Assembly (NCBI RefSeq): GCF_030652515.1
Contig: NZ_JAUSAR010000082.1
Location: forward strand, 33,597 to 97,596
DNA from: Aquabacterium sp.
GTDB taxonomy: Bacteria > Pseudomonadota > Gammaproteobacteria > Burkholderiales > Burkholderiaceae_C
Direction: 5' to 3'
Length of the DNA stretch: 64,000 bases
The position numbers and the translations under genes were made by a program. The notes under the pieces are model-generated. The model did not search any database. It worked only from the letters and a program-made list of their open reading frames with translations, and was not told the origin of the DNA. The stretch's first letter is position 1; every line of letters starts with the position of its first letter. Positions 41,911 through 53,731 of this stretch are shown here, in pieces.

Positions 41911-43430
41911 ACATCACCGCTTCGCTTTACACCGATGACCGAACCATCCGCCTGCTCATCAACGGTGAACTCGTCGCTTCACGCGCAAGTGAACGTCGTC
42001 CGATCGTCAACCCAGCCACCCAGGAAGTGCTGGCATACACCCCCTTCGCCACAGCAGATGAGATCAATGCCGCAGTGGCTTCCGCCAAAGCGGCCTTCGG
42101 CACGTGGCGGAACACTCCGATAGCCACGCGTATGCGGGTGATGCTGAGACTGCAGGCGCTGCTTCGCGAAAATTTGCCACGGATCGCTCGGGTGCTCACA
42201 GAGGAGCAAGGCAAGACTTTGGCCGACGCCGAAGGGGACATCATCCGAGGATTGGAAGTGGTCGAGCACGCCTGCTCGGTGGGAACGCTGCAACTGGGTG
42301 AGTTCGCCGAGAACGTGGCCGGCGGCGTAGATACCTACTCCTTGCGCCAGCCTATCGGCGTGTGCGCAGGCATCACGCCCTTCAACTTTCCCGCCATGAT
42401 TCCGCTGTGGATGTTCCCCATGGCGATAGCATGCGGCAATACCTTTGTGCTCAAGCCCTCGGAGCAGGACCCCATGAGCACCATGGAGATCGTGCGACTG
42501 GCCCTGGAAGCTGGCGTGCCACCGGGCGTACTGAACGTGGTGCATGGCGGCAAAGAGGTCGTAGATGCCCTGTGCACCCACCCGGATGTGGTGGCCTTGT
42601 CGTTCGTCGGATCCACGGCAGTCGGCACGCATGTGTACGACCTGGCTGGTCGGCACGGCAAGCGGGTGCAGAGCATGATGGGCGCGAAAAACCATGCGGT
42701 GGTCATGCCCGACGCCAACAAGGAGCACACGCTCAATGCCTTGGCGGGCGCGGCTTTCGGTGCGGCGGGTCAGCGCTGCATGGCCGCTTCGGTGGCAGTC
42801 TTTGTGGGTGAGTCAAGCCAGTGGTTGCCGGAATTGGCGCAACGTGCGAAGGCACTGAAGGTCAATGCAGGGGGCGAGCCAAGTACAGACATTGGGCCAG
42901 TCATCTCGGTGAACGCGAAAGCCCGCATCGAAGCACTGATCGCCAGCGGCGTGAGTGAAGGCGCCCAACTGCTTCTGGACGGACGGCAAGTGAAGGTACC
43001 AGGCTACGAGTCTGGCAATTTCGTGGGTCCCACCGTGTTCGGTGGTGTCAAGACCACCATGCGCATCTATACAGAAGAAATCTTCGGCCCCGTGCTGGTC
43101 TGCCTGGAGGTCACAACCCTGGCCGATGCCATTGCGCTGGTCAACGCCAACCCCTATGGCAACGGGGTCGCGCTGTTCACCCAGAGCGGCGCGGTCGCCA
43201 GGCGTTTCCAGAATGAAATCGACGTTGGGCAGGTAGGCATCAACGTGCCCATTCCTGTGCCCGTGCCGATGTTCAGTTTCACGGGCTCACGCGGATCCAA
43301 ACTCGGCGACTTGGGGCCATACGGCAAGCAGGTCGTGCAGTTCTACACGCAGACGAAGACCGTCACCGCGCGGTGGTTTGACGACGATGCTGTCTCCACA
43401 GGCGTGAACACCACCATCAGCCTGAAATGA
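41907..43430 (+). CDS. mmsA: CoA-acylating methylmalonate-semialdehyde dehydrogenase
   Basis: [56 protein letters not shown] overlaps previous stop. Confidence 0.95.
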   Translation: MNITASLYTDDRTIRLLINGELVASRASERRPIVNPATQEVLAYTPFATADEINAAVASAKAAFGTWRNTPIATRMRVMLRLQALLRENLPRIARVLTEEQGKTLADAEGDIIRGLEVVEHACSVGTLQLGEFAENVAGGVDTYSLRQPIGVCAGITPFNFPAMIPLWMFPMAIACGNTFVLKPSEQDPMSTMEIVRLALEAGVPPGVLNVVHGGKEVVDALCTHPDVVALSFVGSTAVGTHVYDLAGRHGKRVQSMMGAKNHAVVMPDANKEHTLNALAGAAFGAAGQRCMAASVAVFVGESSQWLPELAQRAKALKVNAGGEPSTDIGPVISVNAKARIEALIASGVSEGAQLLLDGRQVKVPGYESGNFVGPTVFGGVKTTMRIYTEEIFGPVLVCLEVTTLADAIALVNANPYGNGVALFTQSGAVARRFQNEIDVGQVGINVPIPVPVPMFSFTGSRGSKLGDLGPYGKQVVQFYTQTKTVTARWFDDDAVSTGVNTTISLK

Positions 43431-44380
43431 ACAAGGAACAAGCCATGGAGATCGCGTTCATCGGATTGGGCAACATGGGCGCCCCCATGGCCCTCAACCT
43501 TCTCAAGGCAGGTCATGCGCTGGCGGTGCACGACCTCAACGGGCAGGCCGTAGAGCGACTGGTGACCGAGGGCGCCCGCCCCTGCCAGTCACCGGCCGAA
43601 GCAGTGGGCAACGCCGATCTGGTGTTGACCATGCTGCCCGCGCCGCAACATGTGGACAAGGTGCTCACCGGAGATCAAGGCGTACTCGGCGCCATCCGAC
43701 GCGGCGTGCCGATCGTGGACTGCAGCACAATCGATCCAGCCTCCGTCAGGCGGTTAGCCGAACTGGCCCTGGCCCAAGGCAACGATCTTGCCGATGCCCC
43801 GGTCTCAGGCGGCACCGCTGGCGCTGCAGCTGGCACGCTGACCTTCATGGTCGGGGCACCTGCAGGCTTGTTCGCTCGCATCGAGCCCATCCTCCAAGGC
43901 ATGGGTCGGCGCATCGTTCACTGCGGTGACGTGGGCAACGGCCAGGTCGCGAAGATTTGCAACAACCTGGTCCTGGGCATTTCGATGATTGCGGTGTCCG
44001 AGGCGATGGCACTGGGCGTCAAGGAAGGCATCGATGCCAAGGTGCTGGCCGACATCATCAATGCATCATCTGGCCGCTGCTGGAGTTCGGAGGTCTACAA
44101 CCCCTATCCCGGCATCGTCGAGACCGCGCCAGCCTCACATGGCTACCAAGGTGGTTTCGGCGTGGACCTCATGCTCAAAGACCTGGGCCTGGCGACCGAA
44201 GCGGCCCGTCAAGGCAAACAGCCGTTGCCCATGGGCGCGCTGGCGCAACAGCTGTACCAAGTGTGGAGCCAGCGCGGCGCTGGCCACCTGGATTTTTCCT
44301 CCATCATCCAGCTGCTGAGCAATCCGAACGTGGACAAGCCTCGTTCAATCACACCTCTCAACACCACACACACACCATGA
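43427..44380 (+). CDS. mmsB: 3-hydroxyisobutyrate dehydrogenase
   Basis: [73 protein letters not shown]. Confidence 0.95.
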   Translation: MNKEQAMEIAFIGLGNMGAPMALNLLKAGHALAVHDLNGQAVERLVTEGARPCQSPAEAVGNADLVLTMLPAPQHVDKVLTGDQGVLGAIRRGVPIVDCSTIDPASVRRLAELALAQGNDLADAPVSGGTAGAAAGTLTFMVGAPAGLFARIEPILQGMGRRIVHCGDVGNGQVAKICNNLVLGISMIAVSEAMALGVKEGIDAKVLADIINASSGRCWSSEVYNPYPGIVETAPASHGYQGGFGVDLMLKDLGLATEAARQGKQPLPMGALAQQLYQVWSQRGAGHLDFSSIIQLLSNPNVDKPRSITPLNTTHTP

Positions 44381-45141
44381 TCGAGCTTGAACTTCAAGGC
44401 AATACCGCCCTCGTGACCCTGAGCCGCCCTCCGGCGAACGCCTTCAGCCTGGAAGGCTTGCGTCAGCTGCGGCAAACCATCCATGACTTGAATGCCAACG
44501 CCGCTGTGCGCGCCTTGGTCATCACCGGCAGTGGCCCCAAGTTTTTCAGCGCGGGCGCAGACCTCAACACTTTTGCAGACGGCGACCGCGCCAAGGCGCT
44601 GGACATGATCCAGGCCTTCGGGGCCGCCTTCGAAGCGCTGGCCAATTCGCGGCTGGTCACCGTGGCGGCCATCAATGGCTATGCCATGGGTGGGGGGCTG
44701 GAATGCGCGCTGGCCACTGATATACGAGTCGCCGAACAGCACGCCCAGCTCGCTTTGCCTGAGGCCAGCGTCGGGCTGCTGCCTGGCGGAACCGGCACAC
44801 AGACGCTGCCTTGGCTCGTCGGCGAAGCCTGGGCCAAACGCATGATCTTGCTGGGCGAGCGCGTGGACGCCGCCACAGCCCTGCGCATTGGCCTGGTCGA
44901 AGAAGTGGTGGACAGCGGCAAGGCACTGGAGCGGGCCCTGGCACTGGCCGAGCGTGTCGGCAGCCAAAGCCCAGACAGCGTGCTGGCATGCAAGGACCTG
45001 ATACACGCGGCCCGCAATGGTGTGCCGCGTGCAGCAGCCCTGGCTCAAGAGCGAGAGCGATTCATGGGCCTGTTCAACCACCCCAATCAGCTTGAAGGGG
45101 TCAACGCTTTCCTCCAAAAGCGCAAGGCGACATGGCAATGA
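44377..45141 (+). CDS. Enoyl-CoA hydratase/isomerase family protein
   Basis: GSGPKFFSAGADLNTF, INGYAMGGGLECALATDIRVAE, ALPEASVGLLPGGTGTQTL. Confidence 0.92.
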   Translation: MIELELQGNTALVTLSRPPANAFSLEGLRQLRQTIHDLNANAAVRALVITGSGPKFFSAGADLNTFADGDRAKALDMIQAFGAAFEALANSRLVTVAAINGYAMGGGLECALATDIRVAEQHAQLALPEASVGLLPGGTGTQTLPWLVGEAWAKRMILLGERVDAATALRIGLVEEVVDSGKALERALALAERVGSQSPDSVLACKDLIHAARNGVPRAAALAQERERFMGLFNHPNQLEGVNAFLQKRKATWQ

Positions 45142-46229
45142 GCGAAGACCAAGGCGCCGTTCACTGCGACCTCATCAACGAGGTTGCGCTGATCACGCTG
45201 GATCGGCCGCGAGCGCTCAATGCGCTGTCGCATGCCATGGTGCTGCGCTTGCAAGCATTGCTGGACGAGGTCGATGGCAACCCGAGCGTGCGCGCCGTGG
45301 TGATGCGAGGGGCTGGGCCCAAAGCATTCTGCGCGGGCGGTGATGTCATCGCGCTGGTCCATAGCGTGCGCGATGCAACCGCTTTGCACCAGACCTTCTT
45401 CATCGACGAGTACAAGCTGGACTTGAGGATCCACACCTTCCGCAAGCCTGTCGTGGCCTTCATGCACGGCATCGTGATGGGAGGCGGCATGGGCTTGGCA
45501 CAAGGTGCCGCACTGAGGCTGGTGACAGACCATGTGCGCATGGCCATGCCCGAAACACGCATTGGTCTGATACCGGATGTGGGTGCCTCGTTCTTCTTCT
45601 CGAAGATGCCTGCGCCTGTGGCCGCCTACCTGGCGCTGACCGGCGCGAACATCAACGCCGCAGATGCCATCTTCTGCAATCTGGCGGATGCGCGCAGCCG
45701 AGTCAACAATCCCGAGGAGCTGCCTTCTTTGCTGAGCGACATCGCGTGGCCAGCGCAGAACGACGTCGACACGATTGAGTTGCTGCGCAAGGCACTGGCC
45801 GCCGAGACCAGCGCGACGCACATCGAAGGCTCTCGGCTGGCCGAGCTTTGCCCGTTGATCTACCAGCACTTTGATCTGGCCAGCCCCATCCAGGCGATCG
45901 TGGCCGCGCTGGCCGAGAGCCCCAACGAATGGGCCAGGGCCACAGCACAGACCTTGCGCAGTCACTCACCACTGATGATGGCCTTGACCCTGGCGGCTTT
46001 GCGTCGAGGCAGGCACCTCAGCCTGCCTGCGTGCTTCAGCATGGAATATGACCTGGTCCAACATGCCATGTCGTGCGGGGAGTTCGCCGAGGGTGTTCGC
46101 GCGCACCTCGTAGACAAGGACCACACGCCGTCCTGGACCGTTCCAAGCATGGAGGCCCTGACCGACAGCGTGGTTGCCAGCGTCCTGGCCGCAGCCGTTG
46201 ACCAGCCCATCAAGCCGTGGCTTCACTGA
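45132..46229 (+). CDS. 3-hydroxyisobutyryl-CoA hydrolase (enoyl-CoA hydratase/isomerase family)
   Basis: GAGPKAFCAGGDVIAL, MHGIVMGGGMGLAQGAALRLVTDHVRMAMPETRIGLIPDVGASFFFSKMP. Confidence 0.9.
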   Translation: MAMSEDQGAVHCDLINEVALITLDRPRALNALSHAMVLRLQALLDEVDGNPSVRAVVMRGAGPKAFCAGGDVIALVHSVRDATALHQTFFIDEYKLDLRIHTFRKPVVAFMHGIVMGGGMGLAQGAALRLVTDHVRMAMPETRIGLIPDVGASFFFSKMPAPVAAYLALTGANINAADAIFCNLADARSRVNNPEELPSLLSDIAWPAQNDVDTIELLRKALAAETSATHIEGSRLAELCPLIYQHFDLASPIQAIVAALAESPNEWARATAQTLRSHSPLMMALTLAALRRGRHLSLPACFSMEYDLVQHAMSCGEFAEGVRAHLVDKDHTPSWTVPSMEALTDSVVASVLAAAVDQPIKPWLH

Positions 46230-47257
46230 ATGCCCCGAGGGTTTGGCAGCACGCCTCTACGGTAGTCGGATGGCCGCATGCCGGTCCATTTCACAAAGGC
46301 CCGATGGAAGGCCGAAGCCTCCGTAAAGCCCAGGGCCTGAGCCAGCTGTTCAATGGACAAGGCCTCGTCCCGCAAAGAGCTGATGGCCATGTCGCGGCGC
46401 AGCTCGTTCTTGATCGCTTGGAAGGTCGTGCCCTCGGCGTCCAGCCGACGGCGGAAGGTGGACGAGGCAAGCCCGAGGTGCGAAGCCATGGTCTGAAGGC
46501 ATGGCCAATCAGGCGGCGAGACAGCGCGCAGCCTTGCGCGTACGTGCGCCGCCAAGCTATCGGTGTTGCGGTACTTGACAAGGAAGACGTCGGGCGCACG
46601 CCGCAAGAATGGCCTCAAGGTGTCGCGGGTCTGGACCACGGGCTGAGACAACATCGAGGAGGGCATGACCAGGGCCCCTTCTGCCTCGCCAAAGCGGATG
46701 TGTTCGCAGAACATCACGCGGTACTCGGCCTCGAAGTCCGGCGCACGCCCGGCCAGTTGGCATTGGAGTATGGGGATGCGCCGAGCGATCAACCAACACG
46801 CCAAGCCGTAGGCCACCATGAAGTAAGTGGCATGCGCAAAAGGACTTGACCGCGAACGGGCATCTCGCAGGCGCAGCGTGGCGGTATCGCCTGTCACCTC
46901 CAGCGTGACGCGCATGCCATCGAGGACCACTGACGTGTAGCGGCACAGATACCGAAGCGCCGCGCGCAGGTCTGCACATCCCAAAAGGCCTTGACAGAGC
47001 AAGGCGTAGGCACCTGGTCTGGCCGGGTGCGCATCCAGCGCAAAGAACTCGTCTTGAAGGTCGCGCGCCAGTGTGCGCCACAGCACACCAAACTGCTCTG
47101 GCGACACGCGGGCCAGCGGTTCATCCAGAAACCTGGCTGGAATGGCTGCGCGCCGAAGCACGGCGTCTTTGGACGCCCCCGTCCCCGCCACGGCCTCCAA
47201 GGCCTCGCGAACGAAGTGGATGGAGATGGTCCGTGGCTCGACCGACCTGCGTGACAT
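46223..47257 (-). CDS. AraC-family transcriptional regulator
   Basis: MASHLGLASSTFRRRLDAEGTTFQAIKNELRRDMA...LAQALGFTEASAFHRAFVKWTGMRPSDYRR. Confidence 0.93.
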   Translation of the reverse strand: MSRRSVEPRTISIHFVREALEAVAGTGASKDAVLRRAAIPARFLDEPLARVSPEQFGVLWRTLARDLQDEFFALDAHPARPGAYALLCQGLLGCADLRAALRYLCRYTSVVLDGMRVTLEVTGDTATLRLRDARSRSSPFAHATYFMVAYGLACWLIARRIPILQCQLAGRAPDFEAEYRVMFCEHIRFGEAEGALVMPSSMLSQPVVQTRDTLRPFLRRAPDVFLVKYRNTDSLAAHVRARLRAVSPPDWPCLQTMASHLGLASSTFRRRLDAEGTTFQAIKNELRRDMAISSLRDEALSIEQLAQALGFTEASAFHRAFVKWTGMRPSDYRRGVLPNPRGIQ

Positions 47258-47267
47258 CTTGTTGATG

Positions 47268-48044
47268 TCAGCGAGGCGTCATGCGCAGCGCGCCATCCAG
47301 TCGGATGACCTCACCATTCAAGTACTCATTGCCCACCATGGCCTGAACCAATGACGCGTACTCTGCGGGGCGACCCAGCCGTGCTGGATGCGGCACGGTG
47401 GCGCTCAGCGAGTCCTGAACCTCTTGCGGCAAACCCATCAGCATCGGCGTTTCGAAGATACCCGGCGCAATGGTCAACACGCGGATGCGTTCCCGGGCCA
47501 GGTCTCGCGCAGCAGGCAAGGTCATGGCGACCACGCCCCCTTTGGATGCGGCGTAGGCGGTCTGCCCAACCTGGCCATCAAATGCAGCCACCGAAGCCGT
47601 GTTGATGACGACACCCTGGGATGCTGTGGCATCACTGACGTCACCAGGTGCCTGGCTGGCAATCATCGCTGGCACCGCCAGACGCATCATGTTGAACGTG
47701 CCAATCAGGTTCACCTGGATGACTTTGGAGAACGTGTCCAGGCGGTGTGGCCCATTCTTGCCGTGGAGCTTCTCGGCCGGGCCGATGCCCGCCGCATTGA
47801 CCAGCACGTCCAGCCGACCGAAACGGTCCACCGCAGTCTGGACGGCTGCTTTGCCGCTCTCCTCATGCGAGACATCGGTGCGCACCCACGTCATGTGGTC
47901 GTGCGGGGGCAGCACATCGGGCCGAGGCTCGGTCAGATCGGCCACCACGACACGGGCACCTGCCGCCAAGGCCATGCGCACGGTGGCCGCACCCAGGCCT
48001 GAACTGCCGCCGGTGATGAGAAATACGCTGCTAGAAATGTCCAT
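47268..48044 (-). CDS. SDR: 3-hydroxyacyl-CoA / 3-hydroxy-2-methylbutyryl-CoA dehydrogenase (HSD10-like)
   Basis: VFLITGGSSGLGAATVRM, VNAAGIGPAEKLHGKNGPH, YAASKGGVVAMTLPAARDLA. Confidence 0.9.
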   Translation of the reverse strand: MDISSSVFLITGGSSGLGAATVRMALAAGARVVVADLTEPRPDVLPPHDHMTWVRTDVSHEESGKAAVQTAVDRFGRLDVLVNAAGIGPAEKLHGKNGPHRLDTFSKVIQVNLIGTFNMMRLAVPAMIASQAPGDVSDATASQGVVINTASVAAFDGQVGQTAYAASKGGVVAMTLPAARDLARERIRVLTIAPGIFETPMLMGLPQEVQDSLSATVPHPARLGRPAEYASLVQAMVGNEYLNGEVIRLDGALRMTPR

Positions 48045-48069
48045 GTCTTGCTCCTCGGTATGGGTCTGT

Positions 48070-49278
48070 TCAAATCATCTCGATGGCCACGGCCGTGGCT
48101 TCACCGCCGCCAATGCACAAGGTGGCGACACCGCGTCGCAAACCACGGTGTTTCAATGCGCCTAGCAAGGTCACAAGCAGCCGAGCGCCCGTCGCCCCAA
48201 TGGGGTGACCCAGTGCACAAGCCCCACCATTCACGTTGACCTGCTCATGCGGTAATGCCAACTCATGCATGGCAGCCATCGCCACCACGGCGAAGGCCTC
48301 GTTGATTTCCCACAGGTCGACATCGGTGGTTTGCCACCCCACCTGCGTCAGCAGCTTGCGCACGGCGCCGGCCGGTGCGGTGGTGAACAGGCGCGGCTCT
48401 TGCGCAAAACTGGCGTGCCCCAGCACGCGGGCCAAAGGCGTCAGGCCCAAGGACGAAGCCGTGGAAGCGCGCATCAGCAGCAGCGCAGCGGCCCCGTCTG
48501 AGATCGAACTGGCATTGGCCGCCGTCACCGTGCCGTCGGGCTTGAAAGCAGGCTTGAGCGTGGGGATCTTGTCGAGTTGCGCCTTCAGGGGCTGCTCGTC
48601 CTGGTCAAACACCGTTTCGCGCCCACGCACCACCTCTCGCACAGGCGTGATCTCCCAAGCAAAGGCGCCCTGCTGGATGGCAGCTTGCGCGCGGGTGGTC
48701 GAGGCCACAGCGTATTGGTCTTGCGCCTCGCGGGTGAACCCGAACTGCGACGCGCATTCTTCTGCGAACTGGCCCATCAGCTGGCCCCGTGTCTCAGGTG
48801 CATAGGCATCTTCCAGACCATCCAGGAACATGTGGTCCATGACCCGCCCGTGCCCCAGACGCAGACCGGCGCGCGCCTTGGGCAGGAGGTATGGCGCATT
48901 GCTCATCGACTCCATCCCGCCTGCCAACACGACCTTCGCGCTGCCAGCCACGATCGCATCGTGCGCCACCATGACGGCCTTCATGCCAGAGCCGCAAACC
49001 TTGCTCACCGTGGTGCATGGCGCGGCCATGGGCAGCCCTGCGGTCAGTGCGGCCTGACGCGCAGGCGCTTGACCAAGCCCCGCGGGCAGCACGCAACCCA
49101 TGTAGACCTCGTCCACCTGGTCTGGCGCAAGCTTGGCACGTTCGATGACGGCGCGAAGCGCCATGGCGCCAAGGGCTGGTGCAGTGAGTTGCGACAAGCC
49201 GCCCTGAAAGCCCCCCAGCGGCGTGCGAGCGGCCGAAACAATCACAACCGGATCTTGAAGATGCATGTGTGAAGCCAT
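48070..49278 (-). CDS. Acetyl-CoA acetyltransferase (thiolase)
   Basis: TTVSKVCGSGMKAVM, NEAFAVVAMAAMHEL, NVNGGACALGHPIGATGARLLVTL, LCIGGGEATAVAIE. Confidence 0.95.
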   Translation of the reverse strand: MASHMHLQDPVVIVSAARTPLGGFQGGLSQLTAPALGAMALRAVIERAKLAPDQVDEVYMGCVLPAGLGQAPARQAALTAGLPMAAPCTTVSKVCGSGMKAVMVAHDAIVAGSAKVVLAGGMESMSNAPYLLPKARAGLRLGHGRVMDHMFLDGLEDAYAPETRGQLMGQFAEECASQFGFTREAQDQYAVASTTRAQAAIQQGAFAWEITPVREVVRGRETVFDQDEQPLKAQLDKIPTLKPAFKPDGTVTAANASSISDGAAALLLMRASTASSLGLTPLARVLGHASFAQEPRLFTTAPAGAVRKLLTQVGWQTTDVDLWEINEAFAVVAMAAMHELALPHEQVNVNGGACALGHPIGATGARLLVTLLGALKHRGLRRGVATLCIGGGEATAVAIEMI

Positions 49279-49285
49279 GGTGTGA

Positions 49286-50472
49286 TCAATTCAAACGCTG
49301 AACAATGGTGGCAGTGGCCATGCCATGGCCGATGCACATGACCTGAAGACCGAAGGTGCCGTCCGTGGCTTTCAAGCCCGACAGCATCTTCGCCATCAAA
49401 CCCGCACCCGTGCCGCCCAATGGGTGACCGTGCGCGATGGCACCGCCCCAAGGGTTGAGCTTGTCCATGTCAGGCTCAAACTCGCGGGCCCAGGCCAGCG
49501 CTACCGTCGCGAATGCTTCGTTGAGCTCGATCCAATCGATGTCAGCGAGACTGAGCCCTGCCTTTTGCAAAACCAAATGTGTTGCAGGCATTACCCCAGT
49601 TAACTGCATCACGGGATCGGAGCCCACCACGACACGGGCCAGGATGCGGGCTTGGGGCTTCAACCCGAGGCGCTGCGCGGCTGCGCGGCTTGCCAGCACC
49701 ACGGCGGCACTGCCGTCCGACATCTGACTGGCGTTCGCCGCGGTGACAACGCCGCTGCTCGCATCGCGAAACACCGGAGCCATCGCCACCATTTTCTCGT
49801 GGTCGAGCGTGGCGCGCACCCCCTCGTCGTGGTCCAACACGATGGCGGCACCGGCCTTGTCAACGCCAGGCACGGGCACGATCTCCTGATGCAGATGGGC
49901 TGTTCGGGCGGCATGGGCGCGTCGGTGGCTTTCCTTGGCAAACGCATCGCAATCGGCACGGCTGATGCCCCAGTGGTCACCAATGCGCTCCGCACTTTCC
50001 ACTTGATGAGGGATGTCGTAACGCGCGGTCAACTGGGGATGCAGCTGATCAAAGCCTTTGAAGTCGCCCCGCCCCAACGTGAGGTCGAGGAACATCGGCA
50101 CACGGCTCATGCTTTCGACCCCGCAACCGATGGCGAAGTCAACATCACCTGCGGCAATGGCCTGAGCGGCCGCATGCACGGCGTATTGGCTGGAGCCACA
50201 CATGCGGTTGAGCGTGACAGCCGGAACCTCGAATGGCAACCCCGCCAGCAAAACCGCTTGCCTCGCGATGTTGGCGCCCTGCTCACCGGCCTGGCTCACG
50301 CAACCGGCCACGACATCGCCAACATGATCGGCGGGCACGCCCGAACGGCTCAAGGCCGCCATGATGGCCTTGGCAAGCAACTCGTCCGGACGCACCTCTC
50401 TCAAAGCGCCTTGGCGACGGCCAAAGGGTGTGCGAACGGCCGAGAGGATGAGCGGCTCAAGCGGGCTGCCGT

Positions 50473-50476
<4 letters not shown>
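49286..50476 (-). CDS. Thiolase family protein (3-ketoacyl-CoA thiolase-like)
   Basis: VTLNRMCGSSQYAVHAAAQAI, NEAFATVALAWAREF, WGGAIAHGHPLGGTGAGL; ATG at 50476. Confidence 0.93.
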
Positions 50477-51606
<1,130 letters not shown>

Positions 51607-51825
51607 GCTGTCTCCTTCGGTAGCAGATTCATTAACATTTCTAGCCACATGCACACACCCATCGGCTCGGCCGCCGATACTGGCGCCAGCGAGCAAGATC
51701 CCATCCGCGCAGGGGCTTTACGTCTTAAAGCGCCAGAATTCTAGGAAGATGGCACCACAAATCGCTTGCCAGATCCGCCCATTTATTTGCAAAATCCGCC
51801 AAGCCGCTTCGCCTCACCGCGTCAG

Positions 51826-52839
51826 ATGAATCACCCTTTGACCACCGTCCCCATCGACTTTGTGCGGCAACTGCTGGACAGACCCAACCTTGACGAGCAC
51901 ACACAACGGGCCTGCCTCACGCACGCGGGGATTCCGTTCGACCTGCTTGCATCGCCGCAAGCGCGCGCAACCACCGAACAATTTGCAGCGCTGTACAGAT
52001 TGGTCGCTGTACGCACGCAGGACGAGAGCCCGGGCATGTTCTCCAGACCGCTGAAGCCCGGTACCCTGAAGTTCCTGGCGCTGAGCGTGGTGCAGGCTCG
52101 CACCTTGATGATTGCCCTTTACCGGCTCACTCAGTTCTTCCGATTGGTGCTGGACGACTTGCATTTCGACCTGCGGTCAAGCGAGAACCGGGTCAGCATC
52201 GTATTGATGCCACAAACTAGCGTCGTGAGCGAACAGCGCTTCACCCAAGAGGTCATGCTCAAGCTCGTTCATGGGATCGCCTCATGGCTGGCAGGCCAGA
52301 AGATCCCATTGGCTGGCATTGACCTGGCATTCAGCCCGCCTACTTACGCGACAGACTACGTCTACCTCTACCCTGGCCCGGCTCAATTCAACAAAGACCT
52401 CAGCGCGATTCACTTTGACCGGCACTGGTTGGAGGGGCCTGTCCGTCAGCATGCAGGAACCATCCGCTCATTCTTGTCGCGGGCGCCAGCAGACTGGATG
52501 TTCGTGTCGTTTGCAGAGCGTCTGGTCAGTCACCGCGTTCGGCAGCACCTGGATGTTCGACTCGTAAGCACCATCCACATTGACGATGTGGCAAAAGCAT
52601 TGCTGATGTCTTCGCGGACCTTGACACGTCGACTGGATGAAGAAGGCACCAGCTTTCAAGTAATCAAAGATGAACTGCGTCGCGATGTGGCCATCCAGTT
52701 GCTGGCACAAAGCACCCTGCCACCACAAGAGATTGGCGCAAGAGTCGGCTTTGAAGACCCGACAACCTTTTACCGCGCCTTCAAACGTTGGACAGGCTGC
52801 TCACCAGGCGTCTACCGACAAGTCCGCGTCAAAAATTAA
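51826..52839 (+). CDS. AraC-family transcriptional regulator
   Basis: VAKALLMSSRTLTRRLDEEGTSFQVIKDELRRDVAIQLLAQSTLPPQEIGARVGFEDPTTFYRAFKRWTGCSPGVYR. Confidence 0.93.
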   Translation: MNHPLTTVPIDFVRQLLDRPNLDEHTQRACLTHAGIPFDLLASPQARATTEQFAALYRLVAVRTQDESPGMFSRPLKPGTLKFLALSVVQARTLMIALYRLTQFFRLVLDDLHFDLRSSENRVSIVLMPQTSVVSEQRFTQEVMLKLVHGIASWLAGQKIPLAGIDLAFSPPTYATDYVYLYPGPAQFNKDLSAIHFDRHWLEGPVRQHAGTIRSFLSRAPADWMFVSFAERLVSHRVRQHLDVRLVSTIHIDDVAKALLMSSRTLTRRLDEEGTSFQVIKDELRRDVAIQLLAQSTLPPQEIGARVGFEDPTTFYRAFKRWTGCSPGVYRQVRVKN

Positions 52840-52972
52840 ACATCCCTCAGGCTCAATTGACATCCTCACTTCCATTCAATTGGTACGGCTGTGAGGGGGC
52901 AGGTCAGAGTCCTTCTTTGATCAACTGCATCGACTTTGCTCACGTATCGGCGAGACATGGCACTGGGCATGA

Positions 52973-53644
52973 TCACTGTCGCCCAAGCTGCAGGATGCCA
53001 CCCACCACGAAGCAGACCATGTCCTTGTAGTGATTGGAAAAGTCGGAAGATTGTTCGAGGCCACCCGACAGAACGTCGATACGACCAGTGTCTGCAAAAA
53101 TTGCCATGGCTGACGAGACCATCAGTTGGTAGGCATTCAATTTCTGTCGGCGAGTCAAATGAGGCAGGATCTTTCCAATTCTGTCGATGAATATCTCCCC
53201 GATTGGATTGAACTCATCAGCGATCAAAAGAAGCACATGCGACCTTGTATTGGTCAGTTGAGCCAGCAGCCGCAGGTAATTCCTCCACTCCGCGCCCTGG
53301 AGGCTTCGCTCAAGCAACGGTGAGGCAAACGCCTCCACCAGCGATTGAAGCTCCGCCGCCTTGCCCCGAGACCTCGGTAGGCTGGCCAGCAATGCAAGTC
53401 GATCAGCATTGATCAAGCGAGCACGTCTGGCAATGACCTCTTGGAACAAGGCCTCCTTGCTTCCAAAATGATCATTGATGTTGGCCAGCCGCGTACCTGC
53501 CTTGCTGGTGATCTCTCGCATAGGGGCGCCATGGAAGCCATGATCCGCAAACAAAGCCTCAGCGGCGTCCAAAAGGCGCTCGCGGACACTCATCCCTGGC
53601 GCAACTCGCTTAGCCCCACCTTCCATTTTTTCGATCGACTGCAT
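52973..53644 (-). CDS. TetR/AcrR-family regulator
   Basis: VRERLLDAAEALFADHGFHGAPMREITSKAGTRLANINDHFGSKEALFQEVI. Confidence 0.92.
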   Translation of the reverse strand: MQSIEKMEGGAKRVAPGMSVRERLLDAAEALFADHGFHGAPMREITSKAGTRLANINDHFGSKEALFQEVIARRARLINADRLALLASLPRSRGKAAELQSLVEAFASPLLERSLQGAEWRNYLRLLAQLTNTRSHVLLLIADEFNPIGEIFIDRIGKILPHLTRRQKLNAYQLMVSSAMAIFADTGRIDVLSGGLEQSSDFSNHYKDMVCFVVGGILQLGRQ

Positions 53645-53670
53645 CTGCGTCACACTCCGCGCAACCAATT

Positions 53671-53684
53671 GGAACACTTGTTCC
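53671..53684. promoter_or_regulatory. TetR operator candidate 1: GGAACA-CT-TGTTCC
   Basis: Perfect inverted repeat read directly in divergent promoter. Confidence 0.85.
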
Positions 53685-53702
53685 GGATGTGGTAGTCTAT
53701 CC

Positions 53703-53716
53703 GGAACAGATGTTCC
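53703..53716. promoter_or_regulatory. TetR operator candidate 2: GGAACA-GA-TGTTCC
   Basis: Same palindrome 32 bp downstream of candidate 1. Confidence 0.85.
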
Positions 53717-53731
53717 AGATTGGGTGAAAAA

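Noticed and set aside
41979-45138. Minus ORFs 41979..42728, 44209..45138 and similar
   Set aside because: Antisense shadows of mmsA and enoyl-CoA hydratase; no family motifs.
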